A DNA stretch of 51,237 bases from Candidatus Woesearchaeota archaeon (GCA_018263355.1 JAANXH010000045.1:1-51237), one strand, 5' to 3'. Positions 1 through 9,731 are shown, counted from the stretch's first letter. Notes: a model not told the origin generated them from the letters alone. A program made the numbers and translations.

Positions 1-176
1 ACATTTTCAAGTTCCGAAAAAGTGGTAGTCAAAGCAGAGGCGACAATACCCCACATCATGTCACTAACGTTCCTGACCTTAAGCATAGCTTAAGGCTTTA
101 TTGTGGGGATCGGTGCTTTTAGGCACCCACCGAACACAGTGACTGTGAGCCTCTGCACCACTTTTTAGTTATTTTA
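1..176 (+). ncRNA. 3' part of a structured non-coding RNA, copy A of a multicopy family (5' part lies outside the window)
   Basis: Gap-free repeat of 2344-2519 with about 5 mismatches in 176 nt. Nested stems: AAAAAGTGGT/ACCACTTTTT, GCAGAGGC/GCCTCTGC, ACCCCACA/TGTGGGG, CCTTAAGC-ATA-GCTTAAGG, GGTGC-TTTTAG-GCACC. No plausible conserved protein. Confidence 0.6.
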
Positions 177-185
177 CTATTAATT

Positions 186-356
186 ATGATTATATCTACT
201 GGATGCGGGACAGATTCTAACCATAGTTTAACTGAAACAGATACTAACTCACTTGAAGGTTCTTGCATTAGTGGTGGTTGATGCACTTCTCCTGGATGTG
301 GTCAGTGGATAGACCAAAACAAAGATGGTGCTTGTGACAGAGGTATAAAAACATAA
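186..356 (+). pseudogene. Degenerate small lipoprotein-like ORF with in-frame TGA at 279-281
   Basis: Translation MIISTGCGTDSNHSLTETDTNSLEGSCISGG*CTSPGCGQWIDQNKDGACDRGIKT; hydrophobic FLVILLLIMIISTGC lipobox-like stretch in frame upstream but without a clear start codon. Confidence 0.4.
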
Positions 357-381
357 ATACTAATTTTTATTGTTTAAAAAA

Positions 382-1617
382 TTAGTTTCTATTGTTATGT
401 TTTTTGTGTTTTTTTCTGCGTCTGTTTTTATGTCTTTTATGCCTTCGCCTTTTTTTGTGATGATGTCTTCTACCTCGTCTCCTATTTGGAACCCATCTAA
501 CTTTTCTTCTTTTGACTTGTGGCATTTGTTCTTTTTTAATATCTAAAGAAAAATCCCTAAGGATTCTAGAAAAACTCCTGTGGTCTCTTTCTGCCAGCAA
601 TGTGATTGCTTTTCCTTTTTCCCCTGCACGAGCAGTTCTCCCGATTCTATGAACGTATCTTTTACTTTCTCTTGGAAGATCATAATTATATACATGAGTT
701 ATATCATCTATATCTAAACCTCGAGCTGCAACATCTGTGCATACTAAAACATTCACTCTTTGGCTTTTAAAGCTTCTCATTGTTCTTTCACGTTTTGCTT
801 GTGAATACCCCCCATGGATTGCTATTGCATTTATTCCATAAGATTTAAGATTTTTGCTGATAAAATCAACTGTTTTTCTGGTATTACAAAATACCATTAC
901 TAACTCTGCGTCTTCATGCTCCAATAAATGGACAAGTAATGAGAATTTTAGATTTTTTGGCACATCAATATATGATTGTTTTAAATCTCTTGGATCTACC
1001 AAAGGTGTTCCAGATATCTTTACCTGATGGTCCATATATTTTTTTGCAAGTCTGCTAATTTCTGGCCTAATTGTTGCACTAAATAGCAGTGTTTGCCGAT
1101 CTTTTGGACACTTGCAAATTATTTGCTCTACATCATCAATAAATCCCATGTCAAGCATCCGGTCAGCTTCATCCAAAACTACAATATTTACATAGTCTAA
1201 ATTCATAGTTCTTCTTTGAAGATGATCGAGTGTTCTTCCAGGTGTTCCCACAACTATATCTGTTCCTTTTAGTTTATGAATCTGCCTGTTAATTGAAACA
1301 CCACCATAAACTGGCAGTACTTTTAATCCTGAGAACTTGGATAGTTTTCTTATTGCTTTTGCAACCTGATTTGCTAGTTCTCTGGTTGGAACAAGAATTA
1401 TTGCCTGCACCCCATTTCCTTTTTCGCATTTGTTAATTACTCCTGATGCAAATGCAAGTGTTTTACCAGATCCAGTTGCTGATCCAGCAATTACATCGTT
1501 TCCTTGCATAATCTCTGGAATTGATTTTTCCTGTATTAATGTTGGTTTTTCAAAACCTAATTTATTTATTGATTTGAGCATAGGTTTACATACTCCTAAT
1601 TGTTTAAATGTTTTCAT
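382..1617 (-). CDS. DEAD-box RNA helicase with strongly basic K/R/H-rich C-terminal tail
   Basis: Motifs GSATGSGKT, PTRELA, DEAD (VLDEADRMLDMGF), SAT, HRIGRTARAG; tail RRRGRRHHHKKRRRHKRHKNRRRKKHKKH. Confidence 0.97.
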   Translation of the reverse strand: MKTFKQLGVCKPMLKSINKLGFEKPTLIQEKSIPEIMQGNDVIAGSATGSGKTLAFASGVINKCEKGNGVQAIILVPTRELANQVAKAIRKLSKFSGLKVLPVYGGVSINRQIHKLKGTDIVVGTPGRTLDHLQRRTMNLDYVNIVVLDEADRMLDMGFIDDVEQIICKCPKDRQTLLFSATIRPEISRLAKKYMDHQVKISGTPLVDPRDLKQSYIDVPKNLKFSLLVHLLEHEDAELVMVFCNTRKTVDFISKNLKSYGINAIAIHGGYSQAKRERTMRSFKSQRVNVLVCTDVAARGLDIDDITHVYNYDLPRESKRYVHRIGRTARAGEKGKAITLLAERDHRSFSRILRDFSLDIKKEQMPQVKRRKVRWVPNRRRGRRHHHKKRRRHKRHKNRRRKKHKKHNNRN

Positions 1618-1914
1618 TTTTATCTTACCTCATTATGTTAAGAAAAAGTCAATTAAAATAATAATAATTTCAATGCTTTTTCTTTTCAACTATTCAGCCT
1701 TTGTACTTTAGATTATAAATCAACACATTTTAATGTATTTTCAGAAAAAGCACATTGCTGTTTATTCTTTCTTTATTCTGATAACAAGAAGTAGCCTAAA
1801 GTTACTTATAAGTGTTTGGGTTTTATTACTGATTTTTAACAAAAATAAGTGATATTACGCTAAACAACATATATTTTTGTGTTTTAAATATAACTAGAAC
1901 AATATTACTGCATA

Positions 1915-2255
1915 ACGAAAATCTGCGGTGAGGAGCAATCCCCATAATAAATTATGGGGTTTTTAACACTCCTCACTTTTACTTAGAATGCGTTGGGTCT
2001 AAATGTCAGGACTATTCGTCCTGATCATGCTCAGGAAGGTACGCTTCCCGACAGCCCCTGACTTATCTCACTAGCGTTCCTAACACATAAATCATAGATT
2101 TCTGACATTTAACCAGTAGCATTGTAATGCAGTCACTCCACACATTCGTGTTTTGTTCGGCATCCATAAGCTTTGCTTCTGGAGTCTGAAAAGCTATCGT
2201 AAGATAGCTGCCGAGTGAACAAAGTGAACGAATGCATCTGCTTGTCAAAGGGAAG
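1915..2255 (+). ncRNA. Structured RNA region, diverged member (copy D) of the same family
   Basis: Stems GGTGAGGAG/CTCCTCACT enclosing CCCCATAA-TAAA-TTATGGGG; AGGAC-TATTC-GTCCT; GGAAG-GTAC-GCTTCC; AAATGTCAG/CTGACATTT; GCTATC-GTAA-GATAGC. Shares CACTAGCGTTCCT + ATA-loop hairpin and GAACAAAGTGAACG...ATCTGC with copies A/B. TATA-like TTTTAAATATA about 25-30 nt upstream. Confidence 0.5.
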
Positions 2256-2519
2256 AGTGCAAAAGCCCCCGCCTTTAGGCGATGGGATTAACTCTTCACA
2301 GCAGATTTTCTTTACATGCAGATTTTCTGACTGAAAATCTTTCACATTTTCAAGTTCCGAAAAAGTGGTAGTCAAAGCAGAGGCGACAATACCCCACATC
2401 ATGTCACTAACGTTCCTGACCTTAGGCATAGCTTAAGGCTTTAGTGTGGGGATTGGTGCTTTTAGGCACCCACCGAACACAGTGACCGTGAGCCTCTGCA
2501 CCCCTTTTTAGTTATTTTA
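2256..2519 (+). ncRNA. Structured RNA, copy B of the multicopy family (core 2344-2519)
   Basis: Core near-identical to 1-176. Upstream part also forms stems: GAAGAGT/ACTCTTC with inner CGCC-TTTA-GGCG, and AGATTTTC-TGACT-GAAAATCT. Ends in T-rich tract. Confidence 0.6.
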
Positions 2520-2588
2520 TTTTTTCTTAGAATAAATATTCTTGGTTTTAAAAAGGTATCAAAGTTTTTTTATTCAGATAAATTAGAT

Positions 2589-2894
2589 CTATTTTTTCTT
2601 TTTCTTCTTTTTGGACTTCTTCTTACTTTTCTTTTTCTTTTTTGATTTCTTTTTCTTTGATTTACTCTTCTTACTTTTCTTTTTTTTCTTTTCTTCGTTA
2701 TCCTTGTTTATTCTATAGTCATGGTCATACTTTTTGTAGCATTTTTTGCAATATAGTTTTGCATGGTATTTTGATGTGTAATAATCAGATTTTTTATTTA
2801 CTGTGAATGTTTTTCCACAAACTATACATTTTGCTCTTCTTTTAAAGCATTTCCCATTATCGTTTTTTTTTATTTTAGCATGCATTTTTTTCAA
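2589..2894 (-). CDS. Small zinc-ribbon-like protein with lysine-rich low-complexity tail
   Basis: CIVCGKTF...YCKKCYKKY followed by KKKKKSKKSKSKKKKSKKKKKSKKKSKKKKKKK. Confidence 0.7.
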   Translation of the reverse strand: MKKMHAKIKKNDNGKCFKRRAKCIVCGKTFTVNKKSDYYTSKYHAKLYCKKCYKKYDHDYRINKDNEEKKKKKSKKSKSKKKKSKKKKKSKKKSKKKKKKK

Positions 2895-3060
2895 AAAACC
2901 TCTCTTTTGCTTCTAAGAAAGTCATAGACCTTTGTATTTTCTGTTCTTTTCCTAAAACCTGTACTTTCTCTATTATGTACTGGTTCCACATTAGATTCAA
3001 TATGCTTTCTTCCTCTTCTTTGTTAACTGTTTTGTCAATGTGTTTTAAGTTTTGTTTCAT
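2875..3060 (-). CDS. Small hypothetical protein overlapping the start of the K-rich protein gene
   Basis: 61-aa ORF, no stronger alternative frame; overlaps downstream gene by 20 nt. Confidence 0.4.
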   Translation of the reverse strand: MKQNLKHIDKTVNKEEEESILNLMWNQYIIEKVQVLGKEQKIQRSMTFLEAKERFFEKNAC

Positions 3061-3259
3061 TGTAAAAATAAGTATTAATATTATTTAATTGGGTAAGATG
3101 CTTATGCAAGAACACATAATTTAAGTTGTGCCCCAATATAATATTAAAGGAGAGCTTTATTTATAAGTGTTTTGGACTTTGTTTAGTTTTGGACTTTGTT
3201 TATAAAGCAATTTTTCTATATATCCTAAAATCAAATTGTGTTTAACAGATAAACAGAAT

Positions 3260-4315
3260 CTATTTTTCAACTAGAATTGTTTGGGTTGGATATGGCATTT
3301 CTATCTTTTGTTTATTAAATTCACGCAGGATACCTAGGTTAATTTTCTCATGAACTCTTCTGTATAATCCAAAATCTTTATCTTGTATATGATAAACTAC
3401 TTTGTAATTTATGCTAAAGTCTCCAATTTCAGATAAATGCGTTCTAGTATGTTCAGTTTTATCAATTCCTGAAATTATTTTTTCAACAATTTTCGGAATT
3501 TTTTTAAGTTTAGCATCTGATGTTTCACTAGCCACAGCAAATTCAAATGAAACTCTTCTTTTATCCATTTTTTTGTAATTGTGGATTCTAGTCTCTGTTA
3601 GTTCCTTGTTTGATACAACTAGTTCTTCTCCTCTTAATGTTTTAATTCTTGTTGATTTTATCCCTATTTTTTTTACTGTTCCACTGTCATCACCAATAAC
3701 AATAAAATCTCCAATTGTAAATGGTTTGTCCAGGTTTATTGAAATTGATGCAAATAAATCTGCCAAAATATTTTGGAGAGCAAACGCCACAGCAATTCCT
3801 CCTATTCCTAGACCAGTAACAAGCCCGGTAACATTTACCCCAAGGTTTGACAATAAAAGAATAAAAGCCACAACCCAGACTACAAATATTGACAATTTTT
3901 TTATTAGGTTCACTGCTGCTGCATCTTCTGATTTTATTTTTCGGTTTTTGACAATTAATCTGTGTGCTGCATAATTAATAAACTCTTGAATTGCTTTTAC
4001 AGAATAATATATCACAGTTGTAATAACTAAGTATTTGAGAACAGTAGAAAATATATCTGTAACAGTTAAAAACTGAACTGAGATATACAAAGAAATTATT
4101 ACATATAATGGCCACTGTGTACTGTGAATAATATCCACTAATAAGTCGTCTGCATAAGTTTTTGTTTTTTTTGCGTATTTTCGTAACCTATTTAAAATTA
4201 TTATCTTAAATATGTACAACACTGCCAAACAGCTTAAAAATATACCTAAAAAGATTAAATATTCCTGAATTGTATTTTTCATATAACTTAATTCAAGTAT
4301 GTAACTAATATCCAT
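3260..4315 (-). CDS. MscS-family mechanosensitive ion channel
   Basis: GLVTGLGIGGIAVAFALQNILADLFASISINLDKPFTIGDFIVIGDDSGTVKKIGIKSTRI is a typical MscS pore/beta-domain signature. Confidence 0.95.
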   Translation of the reverse strand: MDISYILELSYMKNTIQEYLIFLGIFLSCLAVLYIFKIIILNRLRKYAKKTKTYADDLLVDIIHSTQWPLYVIISLYISVQFLTVTDIFSTVLKYLVITTVIYYSVKAIQEFINYAAHRLIVKNRKIKSEDAAAVNLIKKLSIFVVWVVAFILLLSNLGVNVTGLVTGLGIGGIAVAFALQNILADLFASISINLDKPFTIGDFIVIGDDSGTVKKIGIKSTRIKTLRGEELVVSNKELTETRIHNYKKMDKRRVSFEFAVASETSDAKLKKIPKIVEKIISGIDKTEHTRTHLSEIGDFSINYKVVYHIQDKDFGLYRRVHEKINLGILREFNKQKIEMPYPTQTILVEK

Positions 4316-4469
4316 AAATACTATTGTTTAGAACTCATTTATATTTGTTTAGGATAACTATTGAGTACAAAATTGACTTATGAGGGAAATACTTAAAAAC
4401 ATCTGCTGCTTATTTTAATTATTACGTATGATGTATATAAGGAGTATTCTAACAACGAAGTGTTTTTAA

Positions 4470-6422
4470 ATGAAAATCTATTTTGCATCGCAGTCATTTT
4501 ACCCGCATATTGGTGGAGTTTCTACTTATTTGCTAAATCTGGCTAGAGAGTTAGTTAAAAAAGATAATGAAGTAGTTGAGGTTCACCTAAGACCTTCTGG
4601 AGAAGAGAATGCAGATGATATTAAAGGAATAGAGATTCATAGAGTTCCAAAAGAGCCTTTGGATAGAGAAATGCTTAAAAATTACAGCAAGTTCAAAGAA
4701 GCTATTTACAAAGAATGTCATACTGATAAGGGATCATTTACACAACCTGCAACAGAAATGCCAGGATATAATGATTATAATAAAATAAATATTGCTTTTG
4801 GTGAGGAAGTTCGCTCATTATTAGAGCATCATCCAGCAGAGATAGTGCATGTTCATGATTTTCAATTATTGTTTTTGTATAGGTATGTTCCTAGGGGAAC
4901 TCCACTTGTTTTAACATGGCATATCCCTTTTGACGAAAAGATCAGTGATAATTTAAAGGTGTTTTTAGTCAAACACCTTAATGAGTATGACAGAATTGTT
5001 TTTTCTTCCCAGGATTACCTAAATGCTGCTGTTAAAGCAGGGGTTGAATTTGAAAAGTGCAAAATAATTCATCCTATATGTAATACTGATCTATTTAAGA
5101 TAATGGATGTTGATAAAGGAAAGGTTAGAGAGGAATATAATATTGATAAAGATTGTAAAATGATCATGTGCGTGCAGAGGATTGATCCAAAAAGTGGTCA
5201 CGAACAGCTTGTTAGAGCTATGCCAAAGATTTTAAAACAAGGTGAAAATGCAAAGCTGGTTTTTGTGGGTGGTCAATCAATGAGCTCAAAGCTTTCAAAA
5301 TCCAGACAAGTATATGTTAAGAAAGTAATGGATCTGATAAAAGAACTTGATATTGAAGATAATGTTATATTCACAGGGAATATTGATTATCCGAAATTAC
5401 CAAAGTTGTATAATGCTGCTGATATTGTAGCACTTACTTCAAAAACAGAAGGATTTGGTCTGAGTGTGACTGAAGGGATGAGTTGTGGAAAACCAATTGT
5501 TGGAACCAGAGCAGGAGGGATTCCAATACAAGTCAAGGATGGGTTTAATGGCTATCTTGTTGATGTTGGTGATATTGACACAACTGCTCGCAGGATTAGT
5601 GCATTGCTCAAAAGTGACTCATTAAGAAAGCAAATTGGGAAAAATAGTCTGAGAACGGTCAATGAAAAGTTTAGTATGAATATTGGTATTGAAAAACATT
5701 TGATTATGTATTCACAGCTTATGAAAGAGAAACATGAGTCAAAACGTATTGAAGAGCTGGAATTAAAAAATATCAGGGGGTTTATTACTGATTTTGACAG
5801 AACTTTAACATCAGATGAGCCAGGAGATTTTACTTGGAGAACTTATTCAAAAATAAAGTCAATTAATGTCCCATTAATACTTGCCACAGGCAGAAGTTAT
5901 GGATATGTTAAAAACTTTTTATTTAATGAAAAAAAACAATGGGATGCTGTTGTGGCTGAGAATGGTGCAATAGTTTATTTTCCTAAATCTGGGAAAAAAA
6001 TAGTCAGCACTTCTGTACATATTAAAAAAATAAGAAAACTTTTTGAAAAACACAGACTGGAATTTACTGCAGGAGAAGTTGTTTTAAGCACTTCTATTGA
6101 AAATAAAGGCAGAATTGAAGAGTTATTGGGAGAGGATAAGGAATTTGTGGATCTTATAGTAAATGTAGATGAGGTTATGCTTTTGCCAAAAGGTGTAAAT
6201 AAAGGTTATGGAGCAGGTATTGCATTAAAAGAGCTTAGTATTGATCCAGAAAAAACAATTGTTGTTGGTGACTCTGATAATGATATTGATTTATTTAATG
6301 TTAATGGTTTTAAGATTGCAGTTGCAAATGCTTGTGAGAAATTAAAATTGCTGGCAGATGATGTAACAGAAAAATCCTATGTTGAGGGTGTTTTGGAGAT
6401 TATTGAAAAGATAAAACAATAA
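4470..6422 (+). CDS. GT4-type glycosyltransferase fused to HAD-superfamily phosphatase
   Basis: N-terminal SQSFYPHIGGVSTYLLNLA and SKTEGFGLSVTEGMSCGKPIVGTRAGG; C-terminal ITDFDRTLTSDEPGD, ATGRS, KGYGAGIALKELSI, VGDSDNDIDLF. Confidence 0.93.
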   Translation: MKIYFASQSFYPHIGGVSTYLLNLARELVKKDNEVVEVHLRPSGEENADDIKGIEIHRVPKEPLDREMLKNYSKFKEAIYKECHTDKGSFTQPATEMPGYNDYNKINIAFGEEVRSLLEHHPAEIVHVHDFQLLFLYRYVPRGTPLVLTWHIPFDEKISDNLKVFLVKHLNEYDRIVFSSQDYLNAAVKAGVEFEKCKIIHPICNTDLFKIMDVDKGKVREEYNIDKDCKMIMCVQRIDPKSGHEQLVRAMPKILKQGENAKLVFVGGQSMSSKLSKSRQVYVKKVMDLIKELDIEDNVIFTGNIDYPKLPKLYNAADIVALTSKTEGFGLSVTEGMSCGKPIVGTRAGGIPIQVKDGFNGYLVDVGDIDTTARRISALLKSDSLRKQIGKNSLRTVNEKFSMNIGIEKHLIMYSQLMKEKHESKRIEELELKNIRGFITDFDRTLTSDEPGDFTWRTYSKIKSINVPLILATGRSYGYVKNFLFNEKKQWDAVVAENGAIVYFPKSGKKIVSTSVHIKKIRKLFEKHRLEFTAGEVVLSTSIENKGRIEELLGEDKEFVDLIVNVDEVMLLPKGVNKGYGAGIALKELSIDPEKTIVVGDSDNDIDLFNVNGFKIAVANACEKLKLLADDVTEKSYVEGVLEIIEKIKQ

Positions 6423-6507
6423 TCAGAAACTTACATACTCTGGTTAGTTTCTATTAACAGGAATTTGTTTAGAAACTTTTATATAGCTTTTATTTAAAAG
6501 AATAATT

Positions 6508-6999
6508 GTGAAAATTCCAAAAGAGCTACGGGCTGCAGACTATGTTTCTGCAATTAATTGTGTTTGTGGTGTACTTTCAATTATTCTTTCAATTAAGGGA
6601 GATTATATTTATGCTGCACTGTTAATGGTTGCTTCTTTTATTGCTGATAGTCTGGATGGAAGATTTGCCAGAAGAGGCAGGCCTACTCGGTTTGGTAAAG
6701 AATTAGATTCTCTTTGTGATATTGTTTCTTTTTGCGTTGCTCCTATTGTTTTGTATTTGCATTTAATTGGTATAAACAAGCTGGGCATAATTATTTGTCC
6801 TTTGTTTGTTGTTTCTGGAACAATGAGATTGGCCAGATTTAATATTTCAAAAAGTAAAAACTATCGAGGATTACCTGTGACTACTAATGGTATATTTGTT
6901 CCTATTCTTGTTTTTTTAGGATTAGGACATTTACTTGTTTATTATTTTGCGTTGATGAGTGTACTTATGGTTAGCTCTTTTAAATTCAGGAAATTTTAG
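6508..6999 (+). CDS. pssA: CDP-alcohol phosphatidyltransferase, phosphatidylserine/archaetidylserine synthase-like
   Basis: CDP-OH-P motif DSLDGRFARRGRPTRFGKELDSLCD; multi-TM; GTG start. Confidence 0.85.
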   Translation: MKIPKELRAADYVSAINCVCGVLSIILSIKGDYIYAALLMVASFIADSLDGRFARRGRPTRFGKELDSLCDIVSFCVAPIVLYLHLIGINKLGIIICPLFVVSGTMRLARFNISKSKNYRGLPVTTNGIFVPILVFLGLGHLLVYYFALMSVLMVSSFKFRKF

Positions 7000-7064
7000 A
7001 TTTTAGGTTCAGACATCTATGGTTTTACATTAAATTTATATTGTGCACCTAATCAATAATATGT

Positions 7065-7748
7065 ATGCACCGTGTACAAAAGCTTTTGAGTAGGTATGGC
7101 TATTGCTCTAGAAGAAAGGGCGAAGAATTAATTAAAAAAGGAAGAGTCAGGGTTAATGATAGAGTTATTAAAATAGGAGATAAGGCTAGCAAAAAAGACA
7201 AGATTTATGTAGATAACAAATTGGTCAAAAAACAAAAGCTTCGTTATATTATGTTTAACAAACCTGTTGGTTGTGTAACTTCTCTTAAATCTGCTTATAA
7301 TGAGACTATTATGAAGTACATTGATGTAAAACAGAGAGTTTTTCCTGTTGGAAGGCTGGATTATGAAACATCTGGATTGTTAATTCTTACTAATGATGGT
7401 GATTTTGCTAATAGAATAATGCATCCAAGATATGAAGTAGATAAAACTTACTTGCTTGAGCTTAAAAAACAGATATCTAAAAAACAGATTCTGCAATTAG
7501 AAAAAGGAGTTGATGTTGGGGATTATACTACACATCCTGCTAAAGTTAAAAAAATAAATGACAAATCTATGGAGCTTACAATTCATGAAGGTAAGAAAAG
7601 GATTGTAAGAAAAATGCTGAAAGCACTGGGTAATAGGGTGGTATTTTTAAAGCGAGTGGGTATAGGAAAATTAAGATTAGGAAAATTAAGAGCTGGAGAG
7701 TACGTAGAATTAACAGAAAGAGAAAAGGAGTTAATTTATGAAGTATGA
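7065..7748 (+). CDS. RsuA/RluB-type pseudouridine synthase with S4 domain
   Basis: N-terminal S4-like RVQKLLSRYGYCSRRKGEELIKKGRVRVN; catalytic motif PVGRLDYETSGLLILTNDGDF; C-terminal EGKKRIVRKMLKALG. Confidence 0.95.
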   Translation: MHRVQKLLSRYGYCSRRKGEELIKKGRVRVNDRVIKIGDKASKKDKIYVDNKLVKKQKLRYIMFNKPVGCVTSLKSAYNETIMKYIDVKQRVFPVGRLDYETSGLLILTNDGDFANRIMHPRYEVDKTYLLELKKQISKKQILQLEKGVDVGDYTTHPAKVKKINDKSMELTIHEGKKRIVRKMLKALGNRVVFLKRVGIGKLRLGKLRAGEYVELTEREKELIYEV

Positions 7749-9237
7749 TATAATTTTGGTTTTAGGAGATGAATTTTATGATCACCCTCTTTGTGGTGCT
7801 GCTATTATTAAAAGAGTTTTAGAAGATAAAGGCTACTCTGTGGGTGTAATAGATAGGGTAACTAAGGAAGCAGATGTGAAATTTCTTGGAAAGCCAAATT
7901 TATTTTTTGGTGTAAGTTCTGGAAGTGTTGATTCTATGGTTCGAAATTATACTCCTTTAAAAAAACCAAGAGTAGAGGATAAGCATCTGGATTATGATCA
8001 GTTAGTTAAAGATAGAGCTGATATTGTTTTGAGTAATTGGATTAAGAAAAATTTTAAGGATTCTATTATTGTGCTAGGAGGAGTTGAAGCTACTCTTAGG
8101 AGGTTTACTCACTATGATTACTGGGAAAACAGGCTAAGAAGACCGATTTTACTAGATTCTAGAGCTGATGTTTTGGTTTATGGTTGTGGTGAAAAGCAGA
8201 TTATTGAGATTGCGGCAAGAATTAAAGCTAATAAAAACTTGCAGGGCATTGGTGGAACTTGCATTGTTAGTCGAGAATTGCCAGAAAACTTTGTAAAGTT
8301 ACCTAGTCACAAACAGGTTTTAGAGTCAAAAGAAAAGTTTTGTGATATGCATATGCTGTTTTCAAATAATGAAAATCTTGCAGAGCCTGTTTTAAATCAA
8401 TATGTGCTCCAGTATAAACTCCCAGCATATACTACAAAAGATTTGGATTACTATTACTCTCTAGATTATTCAAGAGATGTTCCAAAAAGACTTAGGGGAT
8501 TTCAATTTAGTGTTGTAACTCATAGAGGCTGCTATGGTGGATGTAATTTTTGCTCTATTAAACTTACTCAGGGGGACAGAATTGTTTCCCGTTCGGAAAA
8601 ATCAATTCTTGAGGAAATTAAAAAACTGACAAAACATCCTCAGTTTAGAAGCCAGGTTGATGATTTGACTGGTCCAACTGTAAATATGTATGGTACTGAT
8701 TGTGACAAGTGCAGAAAGGATTGTATGTCCTGCCCAACATTGGACAGATCTCATAAAAAATTATTATCTTTACTTAGACGAGCTAGAAAGATTAAAGGAG
8801 TTAAGAAAGTAAATATTAAAAGTGGAATTGGATATCGGCTTTGCACTCCTGAACTAATAAAGGAGTTAGTGGATTTTCATAATTTCAGTACTTTGAGAAT
8901 TGCTCCTGAACATGTAAATAAAAAAGTGCTTAAGCTCATGAATAAACAGGGAGATTTTCCAAAATTTCTAAAAGAGTTTAAAAAAATTGCTCCTGAAGAT
9001 AGATTATCTTATTATTTTATTACTGCTCATCCTGGTTCTACAAAAAAAGATGCAAAAGAACTAGCAGAAGCTGTATCTAAGCTTACACATAAAGACCACG
9101 TACAGGTATTTACTCCAACTCCTATGAGCATTTCTACTTGTATGTATTATACTGGTATGAATCCAAAGACAAAGAAGAAAATTTTCGTTCCATATAAGTA
9201 TTCAGAGAAAAAAAAGCAGAAAAGAATAATATATTGA
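7738..9237 (+). CDS. YgiQ-family radical SAM protein
   Basis: RGCYGGCNFCSIKLTQGDRIVSRSEKSILEEI; LRRFTHYDYWENRLRRPILLDSRADVLVYGCGE; 3' overlap with upstream gene. Confidence 0.93.
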   Translation: MKYDIILVLGDEFYDHPLCGAAIIKRVLEDKGYSVGVIDRVTKEADVKFLGKPNLFFGVSSGSVDSMVRNYTPLKKPRVEDKHLDYDQLVKDRADIVLSNWIKKNFKDSIIVLGGVEATLRRFTHYDYWENRLRRPILLDSRADVLVYGCGEKQIIEIAARIKANKNLQGIGGTCIVSRELPENFVKLPSHKQVLESKEKFCDMHMLFSNNENLAEPVLNQYVLQYKLPAYTTKDLDYYYSLDYSRDVPKRLRGFQFSVVTHRGCYGGCNFCSIKLTQGDRIVSRSEKSILEEIKKLTKHPQFRSQVDDLTGPTVNMYGTDCDKCRKDCMSCPTLDRSHKKLLSLLRRARKIKGVKKVNIKSGIGYRLCTPELIKELVDFHNFSTLRIAPEHVNKKVLKLMNKQGDFPKFLKEFKKIAPEDRLSYYFITAHPGSTKKDAKELAEAVSKLTHKDHVQVFTPTPMSISTCMYYTGMNPKTKKKIFVPYKYSEKKKQKRIIY

Positions 9238-9380
9238 CTACCCTCATTTAAATCTCTAATTGTACAACATTAAATTGTGTTAATTAACTCTTTCCGCGAG
9301 ATCTGGATTTCCCTACCCTCTAAGTTCTTCTTGTATTTTTTCCACCATATTTGGTGGCAACTCAAGATTGTAATTGATAT

Positions 9381-9731
9381 TTATTCATTAATAAAAAACT
9401 TATCTATGAACCAGTCTATCTGATTTTCTTTATCCATATCATAGAAATGAAAATTCTGTATATTTTCTGGGTCTCCTGTTGTCCTTTGAAAATATCTTAA
9501 AAGCACAAAATTGTAAAACTGAAGAAACTGAGCATTTTTTAGAGCTTTATTACTAAGATCCCTTTCTGATTGGATAAATGTCTGCAAATAAAAAGAGTTC
9601 TGCGCAGTTTGGTGTCCCAGATAGTTAATAAACTGAGCAGGAGTATGAAATGAACCCCAGTGCTCTGCATTTTCAACCACTGCCTCCAAAGGCAGACCTT
9701 CCAATACCTCACTTCCAGTTAAATCATGCAT
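9381..9731 (-). CDS. Hypothetical protein
   Basis: 116-aa ORF with normal codon usage between flanking genes. Confidence 0.55.
   Translation of the reverse strand: MHDLTGSEVLEGLPLEAVVENAEHWGSFHTPAQFINYLGHQTAQNSFYLQTFIQSERDLSNKALKNAQFLQFYNFVLLRYFQRTTGDPENIQNFHFYDMDKENQIDWFIDKFFINE

Noticed and set aside
2063-2429. Two minus-strand ORFs (2063-2248 and 2133-2429)
   Set aside because: They lie antisense to densely paired, repeat-conserved RNA sequence. Their translations look like noise and depend on the palindromic structure.
1-2519. Repeats as IS or MITE ends
   Set aside because: No transposase, no terminal inverted repeats beyond RNA stems, no evident target-site duplication. The opposite-strand copy is too diverged, though mobility is not fully excluded.
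2589-2700. T-rich stretch as a repeat or terminator array
   Set aside because: It is the poly-lysine tail of a minus-strand protein.
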